Origin: Gammaproteobacteria bacterium
Lineage (GTDB): Bacteria; Pseudomonadota; Gammaproteobacteria; Enterobacterales; Psychrobiaceae
NCBI GenBank assembly: GCA_013214945.1
Contig: JABSRT010000021.1
Span: 37,152-101,151, forward strand
Reading direction: 5' to 3'
DNA: 64,000 nt
Below, in pieces: positions 17,436 to 26,518 of the stretch. Below the pieces are notes generated by a model. It was not told the origin of the DNA. It saw only the letters and a program-made list of their open reading frames with translations, and searched no databases. The position numbers were made by a program, and so were the translations under genes. The number at the start of each line of letters is the position of its first letter. Positions within the stretch are counted from its first letter, which is position 1.

Positions 17436-18524
17436 ATGTTAGTGCAACTGTTAAAGATAGAATGTTTAGGTCGTGAATTACGATTAGATGGTTCAATGGC
17501 CGGGTGGCAAGCCCTGTATTGGGACAATCAGTTGGTTTCTCAGCGCGAGGCGAGTGCTGAGCCAAACGAGCAGCAATGCCATGAGTTTTCCCTGCAAGCC
17601 GGTGAGCAAACCATTAGTTGCCAACTCAAGGTCGAATTAACGTGGCAGCCCTTTGATTTAAGCTACCAATTACTGGTCAATGATGACGAAATCAGTCAGC
17701 AGCAATTGAACGAACACGACATTGAGCGCCGCTCTGTGGCTGAACGTGAGAAAACACCCACTAAATTTAGCTTAGTAGGTTTGGGATCGTTAGCGCTTAA
17801 GTTATTTAAAAGTGCCAAGGTGATTAAAGTATTATTTGCCGCGGGCAGTTTGGCCGCTTACGCGTGGTTGTTTTCAATTCAATTTGCGATTGCATTGATC
17901 TTATGTCTGGTTTTTCATGAATACGGTCACATTCGGGCGATGAAATATTTTGGCTTAAAAACCAAAGGCATTTACTTGATCCCCTTTGTTGGTGGTTTGG
18001 CGATGTCCGATGATAAAATTAATACCCGCTGGCAAGATGTTGTCATTTCGATCATGGGACCATTTTTTGGTTTAATTTTGTCTTTGGCTTGTTTAGTGGG
18101 CTATTGGATCACTGATCTTGAAATATTGGCTGGTTTGGCGGTCTTTAATGCTTTACTCAATTTGTTTAACCTGTTGCCGGTATTGCCGCTTGATGGTGGC
18201 CATATTTTAAAAAGTATAGCCTTTTCAATTAACTCAAAACTCGGTTTGGTGGCTTGTGTGGCTGGCGCGGCGTTAGGTGTTTATGCCAGTTATTATTTCG
18301 GCTTGGCGTTATTGGGCTTTCTGCTATTGATTGGCAGCGTTGAAATATTGTTTGAATGGCGTGGTCGTCATCACAGTCAACTATTACCGCTTAACCGTTA
18401 CGCGCAGGTGGTTTCTAGTGTGTGGTATGTCTTAACGTTAGGCGGTTTGTGCGCCATTATTTATTTTGTTGGCCAGTCAGGCAATGACGCGTTAGCGTTA
18501 CCGATGAAAATTTTAGCGAGCTAA
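17436..18524 (+). CDS. Site-2 protease family (M50) membrane metalloprotease
   Basis: A roughly 362-residue protein. A soluble N-terminal region of about 110 residues of unknown fold is followed by a multi-helix membrane domain with zinc-binding HEYGH (161-165) and the second active-site motif NLLPVLPLDGGH (Asp253). This is a complete M50 intramembrane protease core. No PDZ domain is seen, so it is not RseP. ATG 17436 follows GAG; GTG 17433 is an alternative. Its stop overlaps the start of the next gene (TAATG), implying translational coupling. Substrate unknown. Confidence 0.82.
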   Translation: MLVQLLKIECLGRELRLDGSMAGWQALYWDNQLVSQREASAEPNEQQCHEFSLQAGEQTISCQLKVELTWQPFDLSYQLLVNDDEISQQQLNEHDIERRSVAEREKTPTKFSLVGLGSLALKLFKSAKVIKVLFAAGSLAAYAWLFSIQFAIALILCLVFHEYGHIRAMKYFGLKTKGIYLIPFVGGLAMSDDKINTRWQDVVISIMGPFFGLILSLACLVGYWITDLEILAGLAVFNALLNLFNLLPVLPLDGGHILKSIAFSINSKLGLVACVAGAALGVYASYYFGLALLGFLLLIGSVEILFEWRGRHHSQLLPLNRYAQVVSSVWYVLTLGGLCAIIYFVGQSGNDALALPMKILAS

Positions 18525-19216
18525 TGCGATTAGCGCAGTTTATTAGCCGCAGCGGATTTTGTTCGCGCCGTGCTGCTAGTCGTTTAATAGATAGTGGGGT
18601 TGTGACGGTTGCGGGCAAGTTGGCTGGGCATTTGAGTTTTGTCGATGGCACCGAAGAGGTTGCCATTGCCGGAACCGTGGTGACTTTAGCCAAGCAAGCT
18701 CGCTATGTTATTTACAATAAGCCAGTTGGCATTGACTGTAATTGTAATGAAGACGATCCCGACAGCATCATTAATCAGCTTACTTTTAGCCCACGGCTGT
18801 TTCCGGTCGGGCGACTCGATAAAGACTCGCATGGTTTATTACTGCTCACTAATGATGGTGACTTGTGCCACCGTTTATTAGCACCGCAATTTAATCACCC
18901 TAAGACCTACTTAGTGACGGTTGAACCTTATTATGGCATGGGCAATATTAATGATGAGTTTGTGCTTAAAATGAGCCAGCCAATTACCTTAAAACAAGCT
19001 ACCACTAAAGCATGTACGGTTGAATTAGTCGGGCTTAATCAATTTAAAATTACCCTAACCCAAGGGCTTAACCGACAAATTCGAAAAATGGCACAAGTGT
19101 GTGGTTATCGGGTGGTCGATTTACAACGCTTAACCCTGGTTAACCTTGAGCTAGGCACCTTGGCGTTAGGGCAATGGCGCGATTTATCGAGTGCTGAGCT
19201 AGCTGATTTGAAATAA
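18524..19216 (+). CDS. RsuA/RluF-type rRNA pseudouridine synthase
   Basis: A 230-residue enzyme with an N-terminal S4 RNA-binding domain (MRLAQFISRSGFCSRRAASRLI) and a catalytic domain with VGRLDKDSHGLLLLTNDG, whose Asp is the nucleophile in this family. It converts uridine to pseudouridine in ribosomal RNA; similarity of the pattern favours RluF (23S rRNA position 2604). The length is shorter than E. coli RluF, so RluF versus RsuA/RluE-like is not certain. Translationally coupled to the M50 protease gene by a TAATG overlap. Confidence 0.85.
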   Translation: MRLAQFISRSGFCSRRAASRLIDSGVVTVAGKLAGHLSFVDGTEEVAIAGTVVTLAKQARYVIYNKPVGIDCNCNEDDPDSIINQLTFSPRLFPVGRLDKDSHGLLLLTNDGDLCHRLLAPQFNHPKTYLVTVEPYYGMGNINDEFVLKMSQPITLKQATTKACTVELVGLNQFKITLTQGLNRQIRKMAQVCGYRVVDLQRLTLVNLELGTLALGQWRDLSSAELADLK

Positions 19217-19298
19217 GCAGACGTATTCGCGAGCAACCGCTAAATAATCGCTGTAAAAAGTAGAATTGTCTCCTAAACTATTTGTAAGGGGCATTACT

Positions 19299-21623
19299 AT
19301 GACAATCAAAACTCGAATTCTTCTTGCGATAATATCTATTGGGATCTTGCCACTGCTTGGTGCAAGTTTAATCATTGGTTATTCAATATCCGATCAGATT
19401 AGTACCACACTTAACGGCACGGTTTCAGCAAAACTGGTCGCCGTAAGAGAAATGAAAAAATCCCAACTCGTTAATTACTTTCATGATTTAGAAATCTTAG
19501 TCGCTAGTATTTCGAGTGAAGATTTGACAGTAAAAGCAACCGGTTATTTATCAAAATCCTTTAATCTTGATATTCAAGCTGACGAGGTTGAACAACAAAG
19601 CCTGAGTGAATTTTATAATCAAGCATATTTACAGCGTGCTCAAGCGCTCGACCCTTCTCTTAAACCGGCGCAGGTAACGTCGGTGCTGGCGGCTTTAGAT
19701 CCTGCTGCTAGTTTTTATCAGGCGCGTTATATCAGCCAAAACGAAAATCCGCTGGACTCAAAACATGCGCTTATCCAAGCGAAGAAAAAGGGCCGGTTTA
19801 ATGCGCGTTACGATATTTATCACAGCGAGTATCATCCTGAATTAACTAAAATCCAACAAGAGTTTGGTTTCCCCGATGTGTTATTAGTGAATGCCGTTGG
19901 TCGAGTCGTATACTCGGTGGTTAAAAATATTGATTACGGGACGTCGTTAGAGCAGGGTGCATTAGCTGATACTGGTTTGGCGAAAGCATGGCGCAAGGCA
20001 ATTAATGGCGCTCAAGGAGAAGTATTTCTCACTGATTTGGCGAGCTACCTACCGTCATATGGCGCGCCTGCTGGCTTTATGTCAGCGCCTGTTTATGAGC
20101 AGGGTAAAATGATTGGTGCTTTGGTGGTTCAGTTACCTCTGGCGCGTGTGACGCGCATTATGACCAGTTCAAGTAAATGGTCAGATGTTGGCCTTGGACA
20201 AACCGGAGAAGTTTATTTGGTTGGTGCCGATCAGCGATTACGTTCTGAAGCGCGTTTACTGATTGAGGATATTAGTCTATATCTCGAGAAAATTGCAACG
20301 ACGGGTTGGCAAGATAAGATTGCTACGATACAAAATAGAAATACTGGCGTAACTTTGCAAAAATCAGTGGCAAGCAGCGTGACGAAAGCATTGGCTGGCG
20401 AGACAGGCGTGGTGCTAACCGATGGATATTATGGTGAGCAAGTATTGTCGGCATATACGCCTCTAAACATCAAAGATCAGCATTGGGCATTAATATCAGA
20501 GATTAGTGAGCAAGAGGCTTTTGCCGATAAACAGCAAATACTCAAGAACCTGGCGACAGACAGCGCAATTGTTATTATCGTTGCGCTAGTAGTCGCGACA
20601 TTATTTGGGATTTTAATTTCGAGATTGTTGGTTAATCCAATTCAGCAGTTGGTGAGTTCGTTTGAGGAAATAGCGCAAGGCGATGGCGACCTTAGCATTG
20701 TGCTCGCTAGTGCCGCGCGCAAAGATGAAATAGGGGAGCTCTCCCGGGCCTTTAACACTTTTATTGCAAGTATTAGAGGTGTCGTGTCACAAGTTATCAC
20801 CACGGCGACGGAGTTGACTTTGGTCGCTGCTAACTTGCAGCAAAGTGTCGACAATACGTCGTCAAGCATGGGGAAACAGCGCTTGATGACCAATACAATT
20901 GCTAGCGCGATGACCGAGTTCTCTGCGTCGATTGATGAGGTTGCCAGAGGAAGTAACGATACGCTAGCAACAATGAATAACGCTGGTCAGGCGACAGTGA
21001 AAGGCGCTAGCAGTGCCCAAAAGTCTGTTGTTGAAATTGATCAATTAGCCCAGGGCACCAGTGAGTCAACCAGTTCGATCGCGCGACTATCTACAGAGAT
21101 AGACCAAATAAGCGAGGTGCTTGATGTGATTAACGGCATTGCAGAACAGACGAGCCTGCTGGCATTAAATGCGGCGATTGAAGCAGCGCGGGCGGGTGAG
21201 CAAGGCCGAGGTTTTGCGGTGGTTGCCGACGAAGTGAGAACGCTGTCATCACGGACTCAGTCTGCCACGGTCGATATTAAAGAGAAGATGGTCCAACTAA
21301 GAAGCGCAGCTGACGAGTCAGTGAGCCGAGCTAATAGTTCGCTTGATAATGCCAAACACGGCATTGCTTTAGTCAACCAAACGGCGAGTGAACTTGAATT
21401 GATATTGAGCTTAGTGAGTGAAGTAGAGACAATGCATTCACACATTGCATCAGCCGTTACCCAGCAGCAAAGTGCGATCAGAGAAATAGAACAAAATGTC
21501 ATTGAAATTGACGGGCTTTCTGAAATGACCCTTAGTGGCACCGAGCAAGCAGCGAAGTCTACGCAGGAACTGCAACAAATGGCGGTTAAATTACGTGATT
21601 TAGTCGGGCACTTTAAAACCTGA
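19299..21623 (+). CDS. Methyl-accepting chemotaxis protein
   Basis: A roughly 774-residue transmembrane chemoreceptor. TM1 is at about 7-27, followed by a large periplasmic sensor of about 390 residues, TM2 at about 421-441, HAMP at about 441-495, and a cytoplasmic methylation/signalling coiled coil. The highly conserved hairpin tip (…[20 protein letters not shown]…) is at about 620-645. The sensor contains segments typical of Cache-type periplasmic domains ([26 protein letters not shown]). ATG 19299 after AAGGGG is preferred over an upstream TTG at 19266. Ligand unknown. A strong terminator follows. Confidence 0.93.
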   Translation: MTIKTRILLAIISIGILPLLGASLIIGYSISDQISTTLNGTVSAKLVAVREMKKSQLVNYFHDLEILVASISSEDLTVKATGYLSKSFNLDIQADEVEQQSLSEFYNQAYLQRAQALDPSLKPAQVTSVLAALDPAASFYQARYISQNENPLDSKHALIQAKKKGRFNARYDIYHSEYHPELTKIQQEFGFPDVLLVNAVGRVVYSVVKNIDYGTSLEQGALADTGLAKAWRKAINGAQGEVFLTDLASYLPSYGAPAGFMSAPVYEQGKMIGALVVQLPLARVTRIMTSSSKWSDVGLGQTGEVYLVGADQRLRSEARLLIEDISLYLEKIATTGWQDKIATIQNRNTGVTLQKSVASSVTKALAGETGVVLTDGYYGEQVLSAYTPLNIKDQHWALISEISEQEAFADKQQILKNLATDSAIVIIVALVVATLFGILISRLLVNPIQQLVSSFEEIAQGDGDLSIVLASAARKDEIGELSRAFNTFIASIRGVVSQVITTATELTLVAANLQQSVDNTSSSMGKQRLMTNTIASAMTEFSASIDEVARGSNDTLATMNNAGQATVKGASSAQKSVVEIDQLAQGTSESTSSIARLSTEIDQISEVLDVINGIAEQTSLLALNAAIEAARAGEQGRGFAVVADEVRTLSSRTQSATVDIKEKMVQLRSAADESVSRANSSLDNAKHGIALVNQTASELELILSLVSEVETMHSHIASAVTQQQSAIREIEQNVIEIDGLSEMTLSGTEQAAKSTQELQQMAVKLRDLVGHFKT

Positions 21624-21652
21624 GACTAACCTAAAGTTAGTCGACTGATAAC

Positions 21653-21689
21653 AAAAGGGGTGCTTACTTAAAGGCATCCCTTTTTTTTT
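21653..21689. terminator. Terminator between the chemoreceptor gene and radD
   Basis: AAGGGGTGC pairs with GGCATCCCTT across a short loop, followed by nine T residues on the plus strand. A-rich sequence on the other side may let it act for radD as well. Confidence 0.75.
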
Positions 21690-21710
21690 ACTCAATCAAT
21701 ATTCGTGGTA

Positions 21711-23477
21711 TTAACCTAACTGATTGGCTTTGCGGTAGTTGCCTTGATAGTCGAAAACTTTTTCTTTGATTTGCCAGTAATGATTTTGTTTACGGGCAAT
21801 CACAAAGTCAGGCGCAATAAAGGCTGCTGCGACAGCTAATACTGTAGCGGCATCTTTAAATTGTTCTGGCCGTGAACCTTGTTCGAAGCGCCGCCCAAAT
21901 TGCTGATTGAAGAGTTCGCGTGACGTTTTATGGTTAAAATTAAACTGTTCACTAACTGTGGCGCCATCTTCATCAAAATATGAGATTTTAATCCGATTCT
22001 CAGCTTTGGCGGCTGGCTCAATTAACATACCGCTGCAACGTAAGACCATGGCATCTTTGAGCTTAAGTGCATTTTTCAGTAATTGGTCTGGATCGATAAT
22101 CGCATGTTGGCATTGTAAACAGCGCCGGGCTGCAATGTCATTTTCGGCACCACACTGGCTGCATTCTTTAAATCGAAAGCGGTAATCACAGCGCACCTTG
22201 CGTTGTTGTTCATCTAGCTCATAACCCCAGCAGCGGCGGCCATAATGCTCGATAATTTGGTTGTCTTCACTTACTTTGCCCCAAAAGGTATTGCCGAATT
22301 GGCAAATAGGGCAGTTAACTAACACGGGCACACTGTCGCTGTTTGGTTTGGCACTGCCAACTTCTGGGCTGTAAATATCAAAGCCACTACCAGCGTAGTC
22401 GATAATTAGGCAGTCTTTTTTGTCTGGAGCGAGGCGTAAACCGCGGCCAACAATTTGTTGAAACAAGCTCAGTGATTGAGTAGGGCGTAACAAGGCAATA
22501 AAATCGACATGGGGCGCATCAAAGCCGGTGGTTAGCACCGCGACATTGACTAAATATTTAATCTGTTGCTGTTTAAAATCATTAATTATTTGGTCGCGTT
22601 GCTGGTTAGGCGTATCGCCTAAAATCATCGCGGCATTGTGACCCTTAAGATAACCCATAATTTCTTTGGCGTGATCAGTGGTCGCCGCAAAAATCATCAC
22701 CCCACGGCGGTTTTTACTTAAGCTAATCACTTGCTCGATAATCGCTTGGGTTACCCGGGCGTGCGTCGTTAGCAACGAATTTACTTCCTGTGCAGGGTAG
22801 TTGCCTAATTGGTTGGCATTAATGCTCGAAAAGTCATAATGCGCAATGGTCGCGTCAATCAAATTAGGCTGGGTTAAAAAACCCTGCTTAATCATTAATG
22901 CCAGCGGCATTTCATAGATACAATCAACAAAGGGTCTGGGTTCGTCGGTTCGGGTAAAACCGTGGTAATGATGTTGATAAATCCATCCAATGCCTAACCG
23001 AAAGGGCGTGGCAGTTAATCCCAGTACTTTTAGTTTAGGGTTAGCGATTTTTAATTTGCTAATCAACTGTTGATATTGGTTTTGTGCCTCGTCGTCTTCA
23101 CGGGTTAAGCCAATGCGGTGGCATTCATCGATAATTAATAATGAATAATAGTCGCTAAAATCGGCTAAGTTCGGTGCCGCCGATTGAATACTGGCAAAAG
23201 TCACTTGATGATCTAATTGCTTGCGGCCAAGCCCAGCGGAATAAATACCCGCGGTTAAACCATAACTTTGATACTTTTCATGATTTTGCTCGACCAGTTC
23301 TTTGACATGCGCCAGCACCAATATTTTATGCCGGGCTAGGCTGGCCAGTTCGCTAATGACCAAGCTTTTACCACTGCCAGTGGGCAATACGATAACCGCG
23401 GCATCGTCAGTTTGACGAAAGTGTGCCAAGGTCGCGTTAACCGCTTGTTGTTGATAAGGACGTAAGGTATATGCCAT
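21711..23477 (-). CDS. radD: RadD-type SF2 helicase (YejH)
   Basis: A 588-residue superfamily 2 helicase. The N-terminal LRPYQQQAV is Q-motif-like, followed by Walker A LPTGSGKS, the DECH box in LLIIDECHRIG and the C-terminal motif VI QIVGRGLRLAPDK. A Cys-rich region near the C-terminus (CPICQ, then CSQCG…CLQCQ) probably binds zinc. Size and order match E. coli RadD, a DNA-repair ATPase acting in post-replication and double-strand-break repair with SSB. The glycosyltransferase gene ends 6 bp upstream and is probably co-transcribed, without an obvious functional link. Confidence 0.92.
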   Translation of the reverse strand: MAYTLRPYQQQAVNATLAHFRQTDDAAVIVLPTGSGKSLVISELASLARHKILVLAHVKELVEQNHEKYQSYGLTAGIYSAGLGRKQLDHQVTFASIQSAAPNLADFSDYYSLLIIDECHRIGLTREDDEAQNQYQQLISKLKIANPKLKVLGLTATPFRLGIGWIYQHHYHGFTRTDEPRPFVDCIYEMPLALMIKQGFLTQPNLIDATIAHYDFSSINANQLGNYPAQEVNSLLTTHARVTQAIIEQVISLSKNRRGVMIFAATTDHAKEIMGYLKGHNAAMILGDTPNQQRDQIINDFKQQQIKYLVNVAVLTTGFDAPHVDFIALLRPTQSLSLFQQIVGRGLRLAPDKKDCLIIDYAGSGFDIYSPEVGSAKPNSDSVPVLVNCPICQFGNTFWGKVSEDNQIIEHYGRRCWGYELDEQQRKVRCDYRFRFKECSQCGAENDIAARRCLQCQHAIIDPDQLLKNALKLKDAMVLRCSGMLIEPAAKAENRIKISYFDEDGATVSEQFNFNHKTSRELFNQQFGRRFEQGSRPEQFKDAATVLAVAAAFIAPDFVIARKQNHYWQIKEKVFDYQGNYRKANQLG

Positions 23478-23483
23478 TAGGAT

Positions 23484-24725
23484 TTAATCTTGAGCCGGTA
23501 ATTTGTTTTTTGCTTCAATCCATTGTGCCATATATTTGGTACTTTTATGATGATGATGACGTAACATCGCGCCCGAAAAATTGGCAAGTCGATGTTGCGG
23601 TAAATCATTAAGCAGCTGATTAATTTGTTGCAACAATAAATTACCTAAATGGTGTTTGTCATAAAGTGTTTTAATAATTTGGTCACCATGGTTGACCGCT
23701 TGCTGCCAGCTTTGTTGGTCGTTATAAAGTGCCACTGCTTGATCTGCAAAGGTTTGGGCATCGTCCGTGATCATGCCAGACCACGGCAATTGACCGTGCA
23801 TAGCCTCGCTGCCGATACTGGTAGTGACATTAGGCGTACCATTAAGCATTGCGTCGGCTAACTTGCCCTTGATGCCAGCGCCAAAGCGAATTGGCGCCAG
23901 ACAAACCCGTGCTTCTCGCATCACTTGGTGAGCATCTTTAGCCCAACCTTTAACATGAAAACCTTGTTTTGGATTATCAAATGCCATGGCTTTCGCTGGT
24001 GGATAAGCGCCATATACATTGAGTTTGGCTTTAGGCAGTTGCTGACGAATAAGCGGCCAGATAGTCTCTTTTAAATAACGTACGGCATCCCAGTTTGGGG
24101 CATGGCGAAAATTACCGATTGAGACAAAATCAGCGCGTTGATCAAAGTCAGGTCGTGGCTGTGACAATTGCTGTGGCTCGAGCATAAAGGGCAGGTGGTG
24201 CAACAAAGCGGGATCAACACGATAATGCTCGCTTAATAAGCTCATTTCATAAGTAGATATAATCAATGACATATCGCAGCGTAAAATCGCGGCGATTTCG
24301 CGCATTGCAATATCAGAGCTCAAATCTTGCTTGGTGACAGCCCGCTGCTGCTTGTAAGCACGGTGTCTGGCATCGCGTAATGAATGAAGGTCTTCGGTAT
24401 CTAGAATGCGTAGTGCATTAGGGCACTGCTGCTCAACACGCCAACCAAACTGTTCTTCCATCATAAAGCGGTCGAACATTACGATATCGGGTTGTAATTG
24501 GCTAATGTAGTGATCGAAACTTTCATTGTTCAGCTCAATATTGACCGTGGGCACATCGATAGCCGCAAGGTCAGCCATGTGATCTGACAGCGCTGCTGGA
24601 CTGGCAAAGGTGACTGCCCACTGTTGACTGCGAAATAGGGAAATTAATTCCATCATGCGGGTGCCAGCGGCTGAGGAATTTGGTTCAGGCCATACATAGC
24701 CAATTATTAGGACATTTTTCATCAT
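23484..24725 (-). CDS. Glycosyltransferase, GT4-like
   Basis: A roughly 413-residue GT-B-type glycosyltransferase. The N-terminal VLIIGYVWPEPNSSAAGTR is followed by a Rossmann acceptor half, and the C-terminal donor half has the pattern RVCLAPIRFGAGIKGKLADAM…GTPNVTTSIGSEAM typical of group 1 transferases. It has no signal peptide and is cytoplasmic. The frame is open back to a TTG at 24791, but tandem ATGs at 24725/24722 begin at the conserved part. It is not in a polysaccharide locus; only radD is adjacent (6 bp downstream). Donor and acceptor are unknown. Confidence 0.8.
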   Translation of the reverse strand: MMKNVLIIGYVWPEPNSSAAGTRMMELISLFRSQQWAVTFASPAALSDHMADLAAIDVPTVNIELNNESFDHYISQLQPDIVMFDRFMMEEQFGWRVEQQCPNALRILDTEDLHSLRDARHRAYKQQRAVTKQDLSSDIAMREIAAILRCDMSLIISTYEMSLLSEHYRVDPALLHHLPFMLEPQQLSQPRPDFDQRADFVSIGNFRHAPNWDAVRYLKETIWPLIRQQLPKAKLNVYGAYPPAKAMAFDNPKQGFHVKGWAKDAHQVMREARVCLAPIRFGAGIKGKLADAMLNGTPNVTTSIGSEAMHGQLPWSGMITDDAQTFADQAVALYNDQQSWQQAVNHGDQIIKTLYDKHHLGNLLLQQINQLLNDLPQHRLANFSGAMLRHHHHKSTKYMAQWIEAKNKLPAQD

Positions 24726-24813
24726 AAGTATCGATGGTGCAAGATGGCGCAGATTGTAGCTGGAACTTAGCGAGGAAACTATCGCAATCAACTAAAAAGG
24801 CTGGTTAAGTCCA

Positions 24814-25545
24814 TTAATATTTAACTTGGGCGCCGTTTCTCTGCTGCTTGATTTTATTGGCGATCGCTGGCAGTAAAGCTTGATGTTTTTTATGCAGAAA
24901 TAAATACAATGGGTCGGTTCGCAAAGTTGGTTCTAAAATACGTAGGCTACCAGTTAAATCAATATTTACGTGACCTTGGGCAAAACTGCGGCTATATAAA
25001 ATAATATCAAGACGCTTTGCTTGCAGCATGTTAAATAAAATTTGCTTATTAGCAATCGCATAGGTGTTTTTTAAATCTTTTATCAATGGCTTAATCAGTA
25101 GCCAGCCGGCAATGTAACCAATTTTGTAATGACTAAGCTCTGATAGGCCGTGGCTTAAGTTAATGTCCGGGTTGGTTGTGATAGCCACTAACTCGTGTGA
25201 GCCAAGTGATTGTGGCACCTTGATTAAATTTTTATAATGTAAACTTGTGCTGGATATATGTGGGTATGAACCGTCAACAAAGCCTGAGTTAGTTTCTCTA
25301 AAGGTACGTATCGAAGGGGTGTTGCGATATTCTAGCTTAATATTTAACTGAGAAAAAACCTGCTCGATAAACTGATCTAAACTATGTGCTGCTTGACCTT
25401 TATCTGAGGGCGGCACGGCGGAATTTAATATAAAAGTGTTAGGTTGGTTAACCGAGTGTTGACTTGCTAGTACCTGCTGATTAAGTCCGAGGCCAAGAGC
25501 TAATAACCAGCCAAGGCGGATTATGGTGCGTCTTAAATAGTTCAA
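24814..25545 (-). CDS. Periplasmic solute-binding-like protein (SBP_bac_3 type)
   Basis: A 243-residue protein with a signal peptide (about 1-27, hydrophobic core LGWLLALGLGL, cleavage near VLA-S). The mature part resembles a family 3 extracellular solute-binding domain: FILNSAVPPSDKG at the first strand, a TPSIRTFRE segment and a late YKIGYIAGWLLIKP hinge-like strand. No ABC permease or ATPase genes are adjacent, so it may be an orphan sensor-like binding protein as is common in Alteromonadales. Ligand unknown. Confidence 0.65.
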   Translation of the reverse strand: MNYLRRTIIRLGWLLALGLGLNQQVLASQHSVNQPNTFILNSAVPPSDKGQAAHSLDQFIEQVFSQLNIKLEYRNTPSIRTFRETNSGFVDGSYPHISSTSLHYKNLIKVPQSLGSHELVAITTNPDINLSHGLSELSHYKIGYIAGWLLIKPLIKDLKNTYAIANKQILFNMLQAKRLDIILYSRSFAQGHVNIDLTGSLRILEPTLRTDPLYLFLHKKHQALLPAIANKIKQQRNGAQVKY

Positions 25546-25858
25546 ATAAACCCCTTATCTCCAATTATTACGTGATCAATATGCAGGCAGCACTATTTTT
25601 GTGCTCCAATTTAATCACTACTCACATCCTTGTTGTTTTATGTTATCGGCCAAAAGCATGATTAGTATAACTATTTTAATAAACAATTGTTAATTATTAA
25701 AATGGTGGCAGCTAGCCGTGAGCATTAAACAATGCCGTGATGGAATAGACGAGAAGAGGTAATGAGGGAAATACAGCGAATAAGTCGGCTTGGTGTTAAA
25801 GCCAGCCGACTAATATTAAGTAACTAATGTGTATAAACTGGGCACCGCTAGTGTAGCG
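25546..25858. other. Intergenic region with a hairpin behind the rhodanese gene
   Basis: No gene is seen. At 25783-25811, AGTCGGCT and AGCCGACT form an 8-bp stem (possibly extended), placed just downstream of the rhodanese gene on the minus strand. It could end the five-gene RND unit, although the T-run is poor. The rest is AT-rich and probably holds the promoter of the solute-binding-like gene. Confidence 0.45.
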
Positions 25859-26272
25859 TTATTGGCTAAAAATTTCGGGTTTGGCAGCCAATATTGCGTT
25901 TAAACCACCGCCATTGTGCAAATTGGTATAACCGGCTTTGGTTAAACTTTCAAATGCCATTCCTGACCTATTGCCACTGCGACAATATAAGACAATGTCG
26001 CGATTCTTGCTAATATCCAAGGTCTTAAACAGACTAACCGCGACATCAAACGGAATGTTTATTGCACCCTCTAAATGTCCCGCAGCGTACTCTTGCGCCG
26101 TTCGAGCATCAACAATTAACGCGCCAGCTTCGATTAACTGCCAGGTTTTTTGTTCGCGGCTTTCTTGGACGATAGTGCTCTGTTCTAGATTCTTTTGCGG
26201 TGACAAATCACCAGCAATTACCGATCCTGCGATTAATAAATACAACATACTTACGATTTTAAAATATTTCAT
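25859..26272 (-). CDS. Periplasmic rhodanese-like sulfurtransferase
   Basis: A 137-residue protein. A signal peptide of about 20 residues (MLYLLIAGSVIAG) precedes a single rhodanese domain with the CH2A-like DARTAQEYAAGHLEGAINIP segment and the active-site loop LYCRSGNRSG, whose Cys carries the persulfide. Comparable to E. coli PspE or GlpE in size. It lies 11 bp downstream of the DUF2892 gene and is probably the last gene of the RND operon. Rhodanese and DUF2892 parts are fused in YgaP, so the pair here looks like a split YgaP with the enzyme moved to the periplasm. Confidence 0.85.
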   Translation of the reverse strand: MKYFKIVSMLYLLIAGSVIAGDLSPQKNLEQSTIVQESREQKTWQLIEAGALIVDARTAQEYAAGHLEGAINIPFDVAVSLFKTLDISKNRDIVLYCRSGNRSGMAFESLTKAGYTNLHNGGGLNAILAAKPEIFSQ

Positions 26273-26283
26273 CAGAGACTCGA

Positions 26284-26508
26284 CTAGTTGTTAGCGCTGC
26301 TATTTGTGGTGGTATCACAGGCTGACTTTAGACCAATTTTTTTGAATAACCAAGCGGCAGGGCAATAACCGCTTACCGAAAATTGCAACATGTTGGCACC
26401 AACAAACAAGGTAAACCAATAAAATCGTGGGTCAACCCATAGTGTTAAGGCGACCGATAAAAAGATCATCATGCTAATAAAGATAAAGAGTGCGCGTTGT
26501 TGAGTCAT
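26284..26508 (-). CDS. DUF2892 (YgaP-type) inner membrane protein
   Basis: A 74-residue protein with two hydrophobic segments separated by VDPRFYW, then SGYCPAAWLFKKIGLKSAC, typical of DUF2892/YgaP membrane domains. The longer frame to 26613 overlaps the upstream outer-membrane protein gene. ATG 26508 lies behind AGGAG with a six-base spacer and only 10 bp after that gene's stop, so it is the real start. Together with the adjacent rhodanese it probably handles sulfane sulfur at the inner membrane. Confidence 0.8.
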   Translation of the reverse strand: MTQQRALFIFISMMIFLSVALTLWVDPRFYWFTLFVGANMLQFSVSGYCPAAWLFKKIGLKSACDTTTNSSANN

Positions 26509-26518
26509 GTTATTACTC

